From Sabulicella rubraurantiaca (GTDB lineage: Bacteria; Pseudomonadota; Alphaproteobacteria; Acetobacterales; Acetobacteraceae), in the NCBI RefSeq assembly GCF_017355885.1, contig NZ_JAFEUU010000005.1, forward strand, positions 186,001 through 250,000: 64,000 nt of DNA, in the 5' to 3' direction. A program made the translations under genes and the position numbers. Positions 1 to 9,540 of this stretch are shown in pieces. Position 1 is the stretch's first letter; each line of letters begins with the position of its first letter. The notes below the pieces were generated by a model. That model worked only from the letters and a program-made list of their open reading frames with translations. It was not told the DNA's origin and made no database searches.

Positions 1-3000
1 AGGAGCGCGATCGCGGTGCTGGCGCAAAGCGTCGGCGGCGGCGGTGGGGCCGGGGGCGACACGGTCGGCGTCGCCATCGGCGTGCAGATCGCGATCGGTG
101 GCAATGGCGGCCTCGGTGGCGATGGCGGCGCGGTTCAGCTGGACCTGACGCGGGGTGTGTTTGCCTCCACCAGCACGCTCGGCGGCGCGGGCGTCTTTGC
201 ACAGAGCATCGGCGGCTCGGGCGGAGCGGGCGGCAGCGCCAGTTCCGAGGGCGTCAGCTTCCTTTCGATGTCCATCGGCGGCGATGCAAAGGGCGGGGGA
301 AGCGGCGGCACGGTAACGCTGAACAACCAGGCGTTGGTCACAAGCTACGGTGACCACGCGGCGGGGGTCCAGGTTCAGAGCATCGGTGGCGGCGGCGGCA
401 AGGGCGGTTCGGCCTTCGCCTTCGCCGCCGGGGTCCTGCCGACCGGCGCAGTGGGGGTCGGTGGGCGCGGCGGCGGCGGCGGGCCGGGCGGGAATGTGTC
501 CGTCACAAATTCCGGCCAGATCACGACCTATGGCCCCGACGCTGCGGGTGTCTTCATCCAGAGCATCGGCGGGGGCGGCGGGAGTGGCGGCGCGGCGGCA
601 GCGCATGCGGTGGATTTCTCGCCCAACAAGGACGTGCCGGCGATCTCCGTATCGGTCGCGATCGGAGGTCAAGGCGGCGCCGGCAACACCGGCGGCGGGG
701 TTCAGCTCAGCAATGCCGGGCTGATCACTACGGCCGGCGATGGCGCGATGGGCGTCATCGCGCAATCGGTCGGCGGTGGCGGCGGCACCGGCGGAGACAG
801 CACGGCAGCCTCCTATTCGAGCGGTAGCCAAGGCTCTGTTTCAATTTCCGTTTCGGCGGCGGTCGGCGGGTCCGGCGGGACCGGCGGCACGGGCGGCGCG
901 GTGACGCTGACGAATTCAGGGCTGGTGGCGACGATGGGGCAGGATGCCTATGGCGTCTTCGCCCAGAGCGTGGGCGGGGGCGGCGGTACGGGCGGCGCAG
1001 GCGACGCGACAGCCTCGTCCGGCAGCGCCAAGTTTAGCTTCAGCACATCGGTCGCGGTGGGCGGGACCGGCGGCACGGGTGGCCATGCCGGCACGGTGGA
1101 TCTGCTGAACAGCGGCGCGGTCACGACGCGCGGCGACGGCGCTGACGGCGTGTTCGCGCAAAGCGTGGGTGGCGGCGGTGGCTCAGCCGGTGGCGGAACG
1201 GCCACAGCCGGCGGCGGCAACTTGTCGGTCTCCGTAGGCGTCGGCGGCAATGGCGGTGCGGGCGGCGACGGCAACACCGCGACGGTCCGCAACACGGGCA
1301 GCATCGTCACGCGCGGCACCGACAGCATCGGGCTTTCCGTGCAGAGCATCGGTGGCGGCGGCGGCAAGGCCGGCAAGGGCGGCGCCACGGCCGGCGGCGT
1401 CACCCCGCTGTCGAACGCACAGGCGTTGTTCAACAACCTGTCCCAGGGGCTTGGCCTCAACCAGCAGGTCCAGAACCTGGGCGACGGCATTCTGCAGATC
1501 GGGCAGATCGGCCAGAAGATCGACGCGACCTTCAATCAGCTGACCGGCATCTTCACGCAGCCACAGGCGGGCGCGGCCGAGAACGGGACCAGCGTGAAGA
1601 TCAACGTCTCCGTCTCCGTCGGGGGCAGTGGCGGCGCCGCTGGCAATGGTGGTGCGGTCAATGCGACCAACACCGGCTCGATCGCCACCTACGGCGCCCA
1701 ATCCGATGGCATCTACGCACAGAGCGTGGGCGGCGGCGGCGGGAGCGCGGGCGGTGCGACCTCGAGCAGCACGGCGAATGACGACACGCCGGTCCAGACC
1801 GCGGTGGGGATCGGGGGCAGCGGTGGCGCGGGCGGGCATGGCGGGATCGTCACGGTCATCAATGGACCGGGCGGCACGATCATGACCCAGGGTGTAGCGG
1901 CCTTCGGCATCTTCGCGCAGAGCATCGGCGGCGGCGGCGGCGAGGGCTCGCTGGCCGGGACGGTCAGCGGCTCACTGAAAAGCCTGTCGGTCGGTATCGG
2001 TGGCAATGGCGGCCAGGGCGGCGATGGCGGCGCAGTGAGCGTGACCACCGGCGACGGCACCAGCGGAAGCACAATCACGACGACCGGCAAGCACGGCATC
2101 GCCATTGTCGCGCAGAGCATTGGCGGCGGCGGTGGCCTCGCGCGGACGATGACGACCGACCAGACCTTCGACCCCTCCAAGATCATCATCAACCCGCAGG
2201 GACGGATCGGGGACGTCCACGGTCTGGACCTGACCATTGGCGGCCAGAACGGCGTGGCTGGAAATGGCGGTCCGGTTCAGGTCACCACGAGCGGACCCAT
2301 CACGACGTCGGGGCTCGATGCCCATGCCATCCTGGCGCAATCGATCGGCGGTGGCGGCGGCCTCGCGGTGGGCGGACGGGTCAACCTTCCGCCGGGCGGG
2401 AACGGCGGGAACGGTGGCGCAAGCGGCAATGGCGGAACCGTCGCCGTAACCCTGCAGGCCGGGACCGTCATCTCCACGAGCGGGCACGGTGCTTTCGGCG
2501 TGCTGGCCCAGAGCATCGGCGGCGGTGGCGGCTTGGCCGGCGATGTCTCCGCGGTGAATCAGTATGTGGTCGGCACCGCGCTCGCGGTCAAAGCCAATGC
2601 GGGCGATGGCGGGACGGTGAGCGTCACCGCGAGCGACGCCCGCATCACGACCACCGGCAATTTCGCCCCCGCCATCTTCGCCCAGAGCATCGGCGGCGGT
2701 GGCGGGCTGGTGAACTACAACATCACCAATGGTTCGGCGACCAACGTCCAGGCGCGCGGCACGGCCGGCGGCAGCGGGAGCGGCGGTCCCGTGACGATCT
2801 CCCTTACAGCCACCGAGGTGGTGGCAGCCGGGTTGGGATCGACCGGGATCCTGGCCCAGAGCGATGGCACCTCGTCCAGCCCGATCCAGATCTCGATCGA
2901 CCAAGCATCGATCGTTCGGGGCGGGCTGCCCGACTCACCAACCCGACAGGCACCTGGCCAGCAGGATGCAGCGGCCATCCGTCTGCTGGGCGGCACGGCG

Positions 3001-4647
3001 AATCGGATCACCAATGCAGGCGTGATCGGCCGGAGCGACTCCAGCGGCATCGCGATCCTCACCGATAGCCCGGGAGGAAATACCTCGGTCACCAATACGG
3101 GGCAGATCCTGGGAGAAATTGTTTATAACGACGGCGCTGGGGGCAGCCTCGACAACCAGGCGGGCGGCGTGGTTTCGGCGCCCACGCGGGTCAATCTCAG
3201 CGGTGGCACCTTCCGCAATGCGGGGACGTTCTTCGTCGGCGGCATGGGCCTGGTCGGCCAGACGACGCTGAACGGCAATCTCGTGCAGGGTCCAACCGGG
3301 CGTCTCGTGCTGGAAACGAACCATGGCACGGGAGCCTCGGATCACTTGTTGGTGCAGGGACGCGCGGAGCTGGCCGGGACCGTCGAGGTGCGTCCCTATC
3401 TGATGGCCAATCGTGCGGTGACGGTGGTGAGCGCGACGGACGGGCTTGAGCTGCGCCCAGGTCTCTCCGCCGCACGCATCCATTTGTTCCGCTTCGATAC
3501 GCAGCAAACCGGCAACAGCCTGCAAGTTCAGCCGGTGGCGGAGTTCCAGATGGCTGCGGCCTCGCTAGGCACCAATCAGCGGCGGGTCGCGGCGCATCTG
3601 CAGGACATCTGGAACAGCGGGGCGAACTTCGATGCCGGCTTCACGGCCCTCGCCGGCGTTCGGGATCGGGGCGCCTACGGACAAGCACTCTCAAGCCTCT
3701 CGGGAGAGACGGTGGGTGCGATTGCGGCCTTCCGCTACCGCACGAGCCATCGCTTTGTCGCCAACATGCTGGACGACTGCCTGACCTACGAGGGGGCGGG
3801 CCGGTCGCTCGATCAAAGCAGCTGTGGCTGGGCGCGCATCTTCGGCAGCTATGCGAGCCAGGGGAGGAGCGACGACTCATCAGGCTACACCACGAGGGCC
3901 TGGACGCTACAGGCTGGTGGCCAACGCCGGGTTGCGCCGGGCTGGGTCGTCGGTGGCTCGATCGCCTATGAGAGCAGCGAGTTTTGGGGCAATCCGGGCC
4001 CCTCCCGAATCACGGGCGACAGCGTGCTGGTGGGGGCCTCGGTCCGTTTCCAGACCGGGCGGCTTCAGATCTCGGGCGCCCTCGACTTCGGCTACGGGAG
4101 CTACAACAGCAGGCGCAGCATTATGGTCGGCAGCTTCGGCGCCTTGGCGAAGGCGTCCCCATCCGCGTGGCACGTGGGGGCTCACGCGCGCTTCGCCTAT
4201 CAGATCCCCTTCGACGGCTGGTACATCCAGCCGCGCCTCGATCTGCGCCTGAGCTACGTGCGTGGCGACAGCTACACAGAGACGGGGGCTGGTCCTTTCA
4301 ACCTGTCAGTTGCCACAAAGGGAGCGGCCACCTTCTCCGCGGTTCCGGCCATCGAGATTGGCGGGCGCATTCGCCTCAGCGACACGGCCGTGCTTCGGCC
4401 ATTCGTGAGCGCGGGTGTCGAGTTCATCGGCGCTCGGGATTGGGCGGCGACGGCCCGGTTCTCGGGCCAGGCTGCGGGTCCAGGGTTCCGGGCAGCCATT
4501 CCGATCCCGGGCGTGCTGGGGCGCTTCACTGCGGGTGTGGAACTTCTGAGCGGCTCGAACTGGGATTTTCGCCTCCAGTACAGCAGCGAGGTCGGCAGTG
4601 GCTATGTGTCGCATATGGGCTTCGGCAGGCTTGCCTACCGGTTCTGA
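1..4647 (+). CDS. Autotransporter adhesin, glycine-rich repeat passenger plus C-terminal beta-barrel (5' end missing)
   Basis: The frame is open from the first base, so the N-terminus and signal peptide lie outside the window; the GTG at 16 is not a convincing start. The first ~940 residues are a passenger built of repeats with the signature (F/L/V)AQS(I/V)GGGGG, typical of long beta-helical autotransporters. A less repetitive stretch follows. From about residue 1270 the sequence changes to an autotransporter barrel: alternating aromatic/polar strands beginning near SSCGWARIFGSY and ending in LAYRF, a terminal aromatic residue as expected for BamA-dependent outer-membrane insertion. It is probably a surface adhesin or biofilm factor; its ligand cannot be read from sequence. 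The downstream gene is on the other strand. Confidence 0.9.
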   Translation, partial: RSAIAVLAQSVGGGGGAGGDTVGVAIGVQIAIGGNGGLGGDGGAVQLDLTRGVFASTSTLGGAGVFAQSIGGSGGAGGSASSEGVSFLSMSIGGDAKGGGSGGTVTLNNQALVTSYGDHAAGVQVQSIGGGGGKGGSAFAFAAGVLPTGAVGVGGRGGGGGPGGNVSVTNSGQITTYGPDAAGVFIQSIGGGGGSGGAAAAHAVDFSPNKDVPAISVSVAIGGQGGAGNTGGGVQLSNAGLITTAGDGAMGVIAQSVGGGGGTGGDSTAASYSSGSQGSVSISVSAAVGGSGGTGGTGGAVTLTNSGLVATMGQDAYGVFAQSVGGGGGTGGAGDATASSGSAKFSFSTSVAVGGTGGTGGHAGTVDLLNSGAVTTRGDGADGVFAQSVGGGGGSAGGGTATAGGGNLSVSVGVGGNGGAGGDGNTATVRNTGSIVTRGTDSIGLSVQSIGGGGGKAGKGGATAGGVTPLSNAQALFNNLSQGLGLNQQVQNLGDGILQIGQIGQKIDATFNQLTGIFTQPQAGAAENGTSVKINVSVSVGGSGGAAGNGGAVNATNTGSIATYGAQSDGIYAQSVGGGGGSAGGATSSSTANDDTPVQTAVGIGGSGGAGGHGGIVTVINGPGGTIMTQGVAAFGIFAQSIGGGGGEGSLAGTVSGSLKSLSVGIGGNGGQGGDGGAVSVTTGDGTSGSTITTTGKHGIAIVAQSIGGGGGLARTMTTDQTFDPSKIIINPQGRIGDVHGLDLTIGGQNGVAGNGGPVQVTTSGPITTSGLDAHAILAQSIGGGGGLAVGGRVNLPPGGNGGNGGASGNGGTVAVTLQAGTVISTSGHGAFGVLAQSIGGGGGLAGDVSAVNQYVVGTALAVKANAGDGGTVSVTASDARITTTGNFAPAIFAQSIGGGGGLVNYNITNGSATNVQARGTAGGSGSGGPVTISLTATEVVAAGLGSTGILAQSDGTSSSPIQISIDQASIVRGGLPDSPTRQAPGQQDAAAIRLLGGTANRITNAGVIGRSDSSGIAILTDSPGGNTSVTNTGQILGEIVYNDGAGGSLDNQAGGVVSAPTRVNLSGGTFRNAGTFFVGGMGLVGQTTLNGNLVQGPTGRLVLETNHGTGASDHLLVQGRAELAGTVEVRPYLMANRAVTVVSATDGLELRPGLSAARIHLFRFDTQQTGNSLQVQPVAEFQMAAASLGTNQRRVAAHLQDIWNSGANFDAGFTALAGVRDRGAYGQALSSLSGETVGAIAAFRYRTSHRFVANMLDDCLTYEGAGRSLDQSSCGWARIFGSYASQGRSDDSSGYTTRAWTLQAGGQRRVAPGWVVGGSIAYESSEFWGNPGPSRITGDSVLVGASVRFQTGRLQISGALDFGYGSYNSRRSIMVGSFGALAKASPSAWHVGAHARFAYQIPFDGWYIQPRLDLRLSYVRGDSYTETGAGPFNLSVATKGAATFSAVPAIEIGGRIRLSDTAVLRPFVSAGVEFIGARDWAATARFSGQAAGPGFRAAIPIPGVLGRFTAGVELLSGSNWDFRLQYSSEVGSGYVSHMGFGRLAYRF
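16..2860 (+). repeat. Tandem glycine-rich passenger repeats of the autotransporter
   Basis: About fourteen copies of a unit of 55-90 codons, each carrying an AQS(I/V)GGGGG core followed by a variable loop and a short beta-rich stretch that usually contains VTxxGxxAxG. The last copy (near 2850) is degenerate (ILAQSDGT). The DNA of the glycine cores is nearly identical between copies, so repeat number could vary by slippage or recombination. Confidence 0.85.
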
Positions 4648-4853
4648 GCGACGGTGATTTCGAGACTCCTGACGCGAGAACGCGGGGTCGCGCTTGATGG
4701 GTTTCCACGACGCTCGCCCCGGAAGTGGCGGTCATCCTCTTCCCGCGCCATGACTTAAGCGTCCGGGCGAACCCGGTCGTGGGACAGCCCTGCGACGGCG
4801 CGCGACCCGCCGGCACGCGTTACGGCGGCGGGGCTGGTTCTAACCCGCCACGA

Positions 4854-5837
4854 TTACTCCACCTTGATCTTCGCCGACCGGATCACCTTGCTCCATCGCT
4901 CCGTCTCGGAGGCGAGATGGGCTCGCAGCGCCGCGGCGTCCCCAGGCCGCATCACGACGCCGCCTTCCTCCGCGCGGCGCGCGATCTCAGGGTCGCGCGT
5001 CGCGGTGTCCAGCGCGGCGCCGAGGCGGCCCAGCACGGGCTCGGGCGTTCCGGGCGGTGCGAAGAGGCCTTGCCAGAAGGTGCCGTGGACTCCTGGCAGG
5101 GATTCCATCGCGGCGGGGATGTCGGGCAGGGTCCGCATGCGCTCGTGCGAGGAAATCGCCAGCACGCGCGCCGTCCCGTCCTGGACCAGCGGCATGGCGT
5201 CGGGGGGTGTGGCCCAGGTGGCGGAGATGCGGCCGCCGCGCAGGTCGATCAGTGCAGCGGCGGCGCCGCGATAGGGGATGTGCTCGAGCCGTATCCCGGC
5301 CTCGCGTGCCAGCATCGTGATCAGCAGGTGGTTGGTCGCGCCGATGCCGGAACTGCCCATCTGGATCTGCCCGGGATGGGCACGGGCATGGGCGACGAAG
5401 CCCGCAAGGTCCCGGATGGGCAGGGCTGCGCGCACGATCAGCAGGAAGGGGCTTTCATAGGCCATGCCCACCGGCGCCAGTTCCTGCCGCGGATCACGTG
5501 GCGGCAGATTAGGCTGCAGCGCCGGGTTGATGGCGAGGCTCGTGGTGCCCATCAGCAGCGTGTACCCATCCGGCCGCGCCTGGGCGACATAGGCGGAGGC
5601 GGTGGAGGTCGCGGCGCCCGGCCGGTTTTCCACCACCAAATTCTGGCCAAGTTCGCGCCCCATGCGCCCAGCGATGATGCGCGTCATCGTGTCGGTCAGG
5701 CCGGCGGATGTGAAGCCGATGACGACCGTGATGGGGCGGTTGGGGTAGTTGTCCTGGGCCGCGGCAGGGCCGGTCGCGGCGAGCGCCGCCCCGGCGCCGA
5801 ACAGGGTGCGCCGCCCGATGCGGCTTCCTTCGACCAC
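4854..5837 (-). CDS. Tripartite tricarboxylate transporter substrate-binding protein (Bug/TctC family)
   Basis: A 327-residue periplasmic binding protein. The reading frame extends further upstream, but the GTG at 5837 follows a strong GAAGGAGA ribosome site and begins VVEGSRIGRRTLFGAGAALAATGPAAAQ, a twin-arginine-like signal with AxA cleavage site. Family marks are YPNRPITVVIGFTSAG near the mature N-terminus, VVENRPGAA, ARPDGYTLL, GIGATNHL and HIPYRGAAAALIDL. Bug proteins capture carboxylates and related small molecules for a TctA/TctB membrane pair; none lies next to this gene, so it is an orphan. Ligand unknown. Confidence 0.9.
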   Translation of the reverse strand: MVEGSRIGRRTLFGAGAALAATGPAAAQDNYPNRPITVVIGFTSAGLTDTMTRIIAGRMGRELGQNLVVENRPGAATSTASAYVAQARPDGYTLLMGTTSLAINPALQPNLPPRDPRQELAPVGMAYESPFLLIVRAALPIRDLAGFVAHARAHPGQIQMGSSGIGATNHLLITMLAREAGIRLEHIPYRGAAAALIDLRGGRISATWATPPDAMPLVQDGTARVLAISSHERMRTLPDIPAAMESLPGVHGTFWQGLFAPPGTPEPVLGRLGAALDTATRDPEIARRAEEGGVVMRPGDAAALRAHLASETERWSKVIRSAKIKVE

Positions 5838-6127
5838 ACGTTTCTCCTTCCTCGAAGCGCAGGGCGCTCGCCCAGTCTGGTTCTCATGTGCAGCGGAACT
5901 CGCTTCGCATGCTCGAGGATGCGCCAGTGGAAGCGCGTAACAATGCAGAGACGCTACGCGCTCACCCGATGCATGAAGTGCTCGACGGATAATCTCAGTC
6001 ACCGTTGTACGTCTGGCTTGCCACCACGGCCCTTCAAAATACGGTGATTCTTAGGCGCCGGTTCAGCTCTGGATTGCTGGCGTCTGTCATGCTGAACCGC
6101 CTCGCGAAGAAGACACGGGAGCGCGCC
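5838..6127. other. Intergenic region without a recognisable gene
   Basis: About 290 bases between two leftward genes. It is less GC-rich than its surroundings and should hold the promoter of the binding-protein gene at 5837. No convincing promoter pair, hairpin or short gene was found. Confidence 0.4.
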
Positions 6128-7714
6128 TCAATCGACCGTGACAGGAACGCGGACAGGAACGACGATTGCTCCTGCCGTCTCCTCCACCACGGTCTTCGCC
6201 AAGCGATGATTGAGCCACGCCGCCACGGATGAGGGGACGAGCGCGCCAAGCACGAAACCCAGCCCACCCAGGATCGTGGTGGACCAGAGACCTGGCGCCG
6301 TTCCGCCCAGTGCGACGATGGCGTTCTGAAACAGGTACCTGTCGGCAAGCGCCATGGCCGCGGCCAGCACCAGACCATCCAGCCAGCGGCCCCTGAAGAA
6401 GCGGAAACGGTTATCGAGGAGGCGCCGGTCGATCAGGAGGCAAAGGCCGATTGTACTGACGATGGCGAAGAGGCTGGCGGCAAGCATCACCTGCAGCGAC
6501 GGGATGCCGAAGCGCGACATGTGCGGCATCACGCCGCTCGTCACCATGAGCCATCCGAAGGCGGCCTGCGTCAGGAACGCACCCAGCGCCACAACGGCAT
6601 AGGAGCCGAGCGGCAGCGTGCGGCGCCTCGGCCAGGCCCAGCGGGTCAGCGCCTTGGGCAGCACGGCCCAGAGCACGATGGTGAGCTGGAGCACGGAAAA
6701 GGCGAGAACGAGCGCCAGCGATGGCGGTGGCCTTCCGGAGTCCGGAATCAGGCCGCTCCACTCCAGCATGGGCCGCAGGTAGAGCAAGGCGACGGTCGCA
6801 GGCATGACGCCCGCCACCACCACGACGGAGCCGAAAGGCAGGTCGAGCGGAGGCGGCGTGGGGAAGCCGAGACTGTCGAGGAAGGCGTCGCGGTCCTGCA
6901 GACGATGGAACATGGAGAGCGCAGCATCGGCGGCGAGGCGGTGATAACGCGCCGCAACAGCCTTCGTTTCCTCCAGCACGAATTCCGAGAGCGCCTCGAG
7001 GCCCGGGTGATCCTCCTCCGCATAGTCGGGCACCGGCGCATCCGCGAGCTCCTCCGCGAGGAGCGTGGCGCGCGCGACCCGACGTAGCAGGCGGAGATGC
7101 TCAAGCCTCGCCTCCTCGATCTCACCGCCCCTGGCGCGAACGAAGGCAGACAGGCCGGGGTCCTTCACGGCTTCGCTGAAGCGCAGGCGCAGCGCGTGCG
7201 TCTCGTCCAACCGTGCCACCACCGCCGGCGGGTAGATCCGGTCCAGAGCTTCGGCTGAAAGGCCGAAAAGCACCATCTCCTGGCGCAGCGCGGCGCGGGT
7301 TTCGTCGTCCGCCCTGCACCCGCCCGCGGCGAGCAGCCGGGTCAGGTGTTCGGTGGAGGCAGGGTAGAGCGCCAGCCTTTGCAGCATTCCCCGTGTCTCG
7401 TCCGCCAGGAGGCGCGTGCCAGGCAGGCGCGGCAGCAGCACGGTGACGAGAAGTGCCGCTGTGAGCGGCAATCCGGTGCGCGCCTCGATTGAGCGGATGT
7501 CGGGGAGGAAGTTCTCCTGGACGAGGCGCGCGCAGATCAGCGCGAAGCCGAAGACGGCCAGCGCCGAAGCAATGTGCAGCGTGACGCCTAGGATGTATCG
7601 CCGAAGCGTGACGCTGTAGCGCAGCGCATCCGGCGGGTGGGGGCGGTGGAAGTTCCAGAACGCCCAGTACCCCACCGTGACGAGGCTGAACCAGAAGGCT
7701 GCGGCCCCCGTCAT
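6128..7714 (-). CDS. Polytopic membrane protein coupled to CHAT protease
   Basis: A 528-residue protein of no family I recognise. The start ATG at 7714 overlaps the stop of the upstream CHAT gene (ATGA), so translation is probably coupled. Two membrane segments lie near the N-terminus (about residues 4-22 and 38-62) and a shorter hydrophobic stretch near 85-100. A soluble, strongly charged helical middle of about 200 residues follows, then six more hydrophobic segments from about 315 to 510. Being co-translated with a caspase-like protease, it may be the membrane target, pore or anchor of that protease; this is inference. No enzymatic motif was seen. Confidence 0.7.
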   Translation of the reverse strand: MTGAAAFWFSLVTVGYWAFWNFHRPHPPDALRYSVTLRRYILGVTLHIASALAVFGFALICARLVQENFLPDIRSIEARTGLPLTAALLVTVLLPRLPGTRLLADETRGMLQRLALYPASTEHLTRLLAAGGCRADDETRAALRQEMVLFGLSAEALDRIYPPAVVARLDETHALRLRFSEAVKDPGLSAFVRARGGEIEEARLEHLRLLRRVARATLLAEELADAPVPDYAEEDHPGLEALSEFVLEETKAVAARYHRLAADAALSMFHRLQDRDAFLDSLGFPTPPPLDLPFGSVVVVAGVMPATVALLYLRPMLEWSGLIPDSGRPPPSLALVLAFSVLQLTIVLWAVLPKALTRWAWPRRRTLPLGSYAVVALGAFLTQAAFGWLMVTSGVMPHMSRFGIPSLQVMLAASLFAIVSTIGLCLLIDRRLLDNRFRFFRGRWLDGLVLAAAMALADRYLFQNAIVALGGTAPGLWSTTILGGLGFVLGALVPSSVAAWLNHRLAKTVVEETAGAIVVPVRVPVTVD

Positions 7715-9159
7715 GCGGGCGGCTCCACCAATGCGAAATCGCCGCCGCTGGTGAAGAGGGCGGGCGTGACCCATTCAGGGAAATCGTCGCTCAGGGCCTG
7801 CCTCGTCTGAGTGAGAGCGCGCTGCACGCTCATCCCCTCGGAGATGGCCTCGTAGAAGTTCCTGCTGAAGGAGAGCGCTGCCGGCTCGCTCACCGGGAAC
7901 TGCATTGCGATCACGGCCGGGATGCCCCGTAGCACAAGCGTGGCTGCCACCGAGGAAAAGGGTTTTCCCTGCGCCGTCGTGCCGCCGGAGCAGCAATTGA
8001 GCACGACGAGCTGCGGCGTCCCGCCGGGCGTTAGCAGGATGTCGGCCAGGCGGTCTGCTGTAACGGGGACGGTCCCTCCGGCGCCGCGAAGCAGGAGGTA
8101 ACCCTCGCCTGCCTCCTCGTCGAACCCGCCATGGCCGATGAAGTGGAACACGCTCCAGCCATCGCCCGGGGCACGTGCCCGCATCATGCGCCGCAGTTCG
8201 GTGAGGGTCCCGCCGAGGCACCATCCCTGCTGGACGGCCGGCGAAACGTCGCGCAGCGCCGTCTGAATCAGGTCGCGCTCGCGGTCCACCTCCAGCGCGT
8301 CATCTGGCGCACCGGGGGTGGTGATGTCGCCGGCGGCGACAAGGCCAAGGATGCGCAGCTCGCGCTTGGGCTGGAGGAGTGTCAGAACGGCATCCACCTC
8401 CCGGCACAGGCTCGCCTCGTTGCCCAGGCAGAGATGGCCACGCCGGCGTGGGTCGAAAGCCAGTTCCCAAGGGATGTGCGCGAGGCTCGGGGCGCGTTCC
8501 ACGTCCAGCATCACCTGGAGGCTCGTATTGGCGTTCAGCGCCTTCTCCAGATTGTCCAGAAAGAACCGGTTGACCTCGGGCGGCATCAGGAACTCGAACA
8601 CATCGTCGCCGAGCTCCTTCAGCATTGCCTTGTCGAAACGGCGATTGCCCGCCTGGAAGACCGTGCCGCGATTGGTGGTCGAGGAGACGGCCAGCACCTC
8701 TTTCAGCCGGGCGAGGCTCGTGATGAACTCTGGCGCGAAGCGGCGGGATTCGCCCTCCCGGATTTCCCTTGCCTCGTTGATTGCCTGGATCTCGAAGCGG
8801 TTCCCTACCTCCAGGACACGCAGGTGGAGCACCTTCTCGGGCGGGCTTGCGAGATGCGGCGGCACCTTGACGCCCATGGCTTCCAGCGCCGCCCGAAGCT
8901 CCGGAGAGCCGCGCCGCGCCCGCAGCGCGGCGAGGAGCAAATCGCGAAGCCGTGACAATCCGCTTGGGTCCAGGTCCATCGCGCTACGCACGGCCGCAGC
9001 AGCCAGTTCCCGCGTGCCGGTATGGATATTGTGCTCTTCCGCGAGGTCCGGCCCGCCATGGTCGCGGATCCCGTCATGCAGATCCTGGGCGGTGCCGAAG
9101 GTGCGCCACAGCGCCTCCGTTGCCTGGGCCTGCAGAGTTGTGTGGCCCAGATCCGGCAT
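7711..9159 (-). CDS. CHAT-domain (caspase-like) protease
   Basis: A 482-residue protein. The N-terminal ~110 residues are helical and unassigned. The C-terminal half is a CHAT domain of the caspase/separase fold, with the family's PWELAFD motif near residue 230, the catalytic histidine in HFIGHGG (His343) and the catalytic cysteine in VLNCCSGG (Cys390 by alignment to LxxC). A conserved tail FxxAxxxGxSVQxALxxxR follows. CHAT proteins act as proteases in programmed cell death and in antiphage systems such as gasdermin- and Craspase-associated ones. The gene starts four bases after a 77-residue gene and its stop overlaps the start of a multi-pass membrane protein, giving a three-gene leftward operon. 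The activating signal is unknown. Confidence 0.88.
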   Translation of the reverse strand: MPDLGHTTLQAQATEALWRTFGTAQDLHDGIRDHGGPDLAEEHNIHTGTRELAAAAVRSAMDLDPSGLSRLRDLLLAALRARRGSPELRAALEAMGVKVPPHLASPPEKVLHLRVLEVGNRFEIQAINEAREIREGESRRFAPEFITSLARLKEVLAVSSTTNRGTVFQAGNRRFDKAMLKELGDDVFEFLMPPEVNRFFLDNLEKALNANTSLQVMLDVERAPSLAHIPWELAFDPRRRGHLCLGNEASLCREVDAVLTLLQPKRELRILGLVAAGDITTPGAPDDALEVDRERDLIQTALRDVSPAVQQGWCLGGTLTELRRMMRARAPGDGWSVFHFIGHGGFDEEAGEGYLLLRGAGGTVPVTADRLADILLTPGGTPQLVVLNCCSGGTTAQGKPFSSVAATLVLRGIPAVIAMQFPVSEPAALSFSRNFYEAISEGMSVQRALTQTRQALSDDFPEWVTPALFTSGGDFALVEPPA

Positions 9160-9162
9160 GGC

Positions 9163-9396
9163 TCACTCACGTCGGCCGTAGAGGTCGAGATCGGCAAAGT
9201 GGGCCGCCGCGTGCGGGACTTGCCGCGAAGAGCGCAGGCCTCGTGGCGGCGGCCCTTCGGTCAGCGTCCCGCCTTGGCCAATAAAGAGGTCGTCTGCGCG
9301 CGATGCGCCAGCGCCCTCGGCCAGCGCCTCATTGGCGGCTGCGTCGGCCAGCATCTGCGCAAGCGAAGGTGGCAGAGAGTGGAGCGGAGTGTCCAT
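9163..9396 (-). CDS. Small hypothetical protein leading the CHAT operon
   Basis: A 77-residue frame with a good ribosome site (GGGGAGGG) before ATG 9396. It ends in TGA four bases before the CHAT start codon. The first ~30 residues (MDTPLHSLPPSLAQMLADAA) form a predicted helix and the rest is proline/arginine-rich. I recognise no family. Its position as first gene of the operon would fit an inhibitor, adaptor or substrate of the CHAT protein, but this is a guess from position only. Confidence 0.5.
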   Translation of the reverse strand: MDTPLHSLPPSLAQMLADAAANEALAEGAGASRADDLFIGQGGTLTEGPPPRGLRSSRQVPHAAAHFADLDLYGRRE

Positions 9397-9540
9397 GACG
9401 CCCTCCCCGCAAGGGTGCGCCCACCGGTGGATTCGCCTTGCGATTGAAGGATGCTAGAGCATAGTTTCCGCTGACTGGAAGAAAAAACTCCCGCCGGGAA
9501 ACAAGAAGCAAAGCCTGTTTCATAGGTCGAGGAGATTGGG
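9397..9540. promoter_or_regulatory. Divergent promoter region between CHAT operon and subtilisin/trypsin operon
   Basis: 144 bases separating the two arms of the protease cluster, locally AT-richer around 9438-9530. A weak rightward promoter candidate is TTGCGA at 9438-9443 with CATAGT at 9460-9465 (16-base spacer). A clear ribosome site GAGGAGA precedes ATG 9541. A shared control region would allow joint regulation of both arms. Confidence 0.4.

Noticed and set aside
4725-6047. 440-residue rightward reading frame over the Bug-type binding protein
   Set aside because: Antisense shadow: the opposite strand encodes a clear binding protein with signal peptide and ribosome site, and this frame has no recognisable domain.
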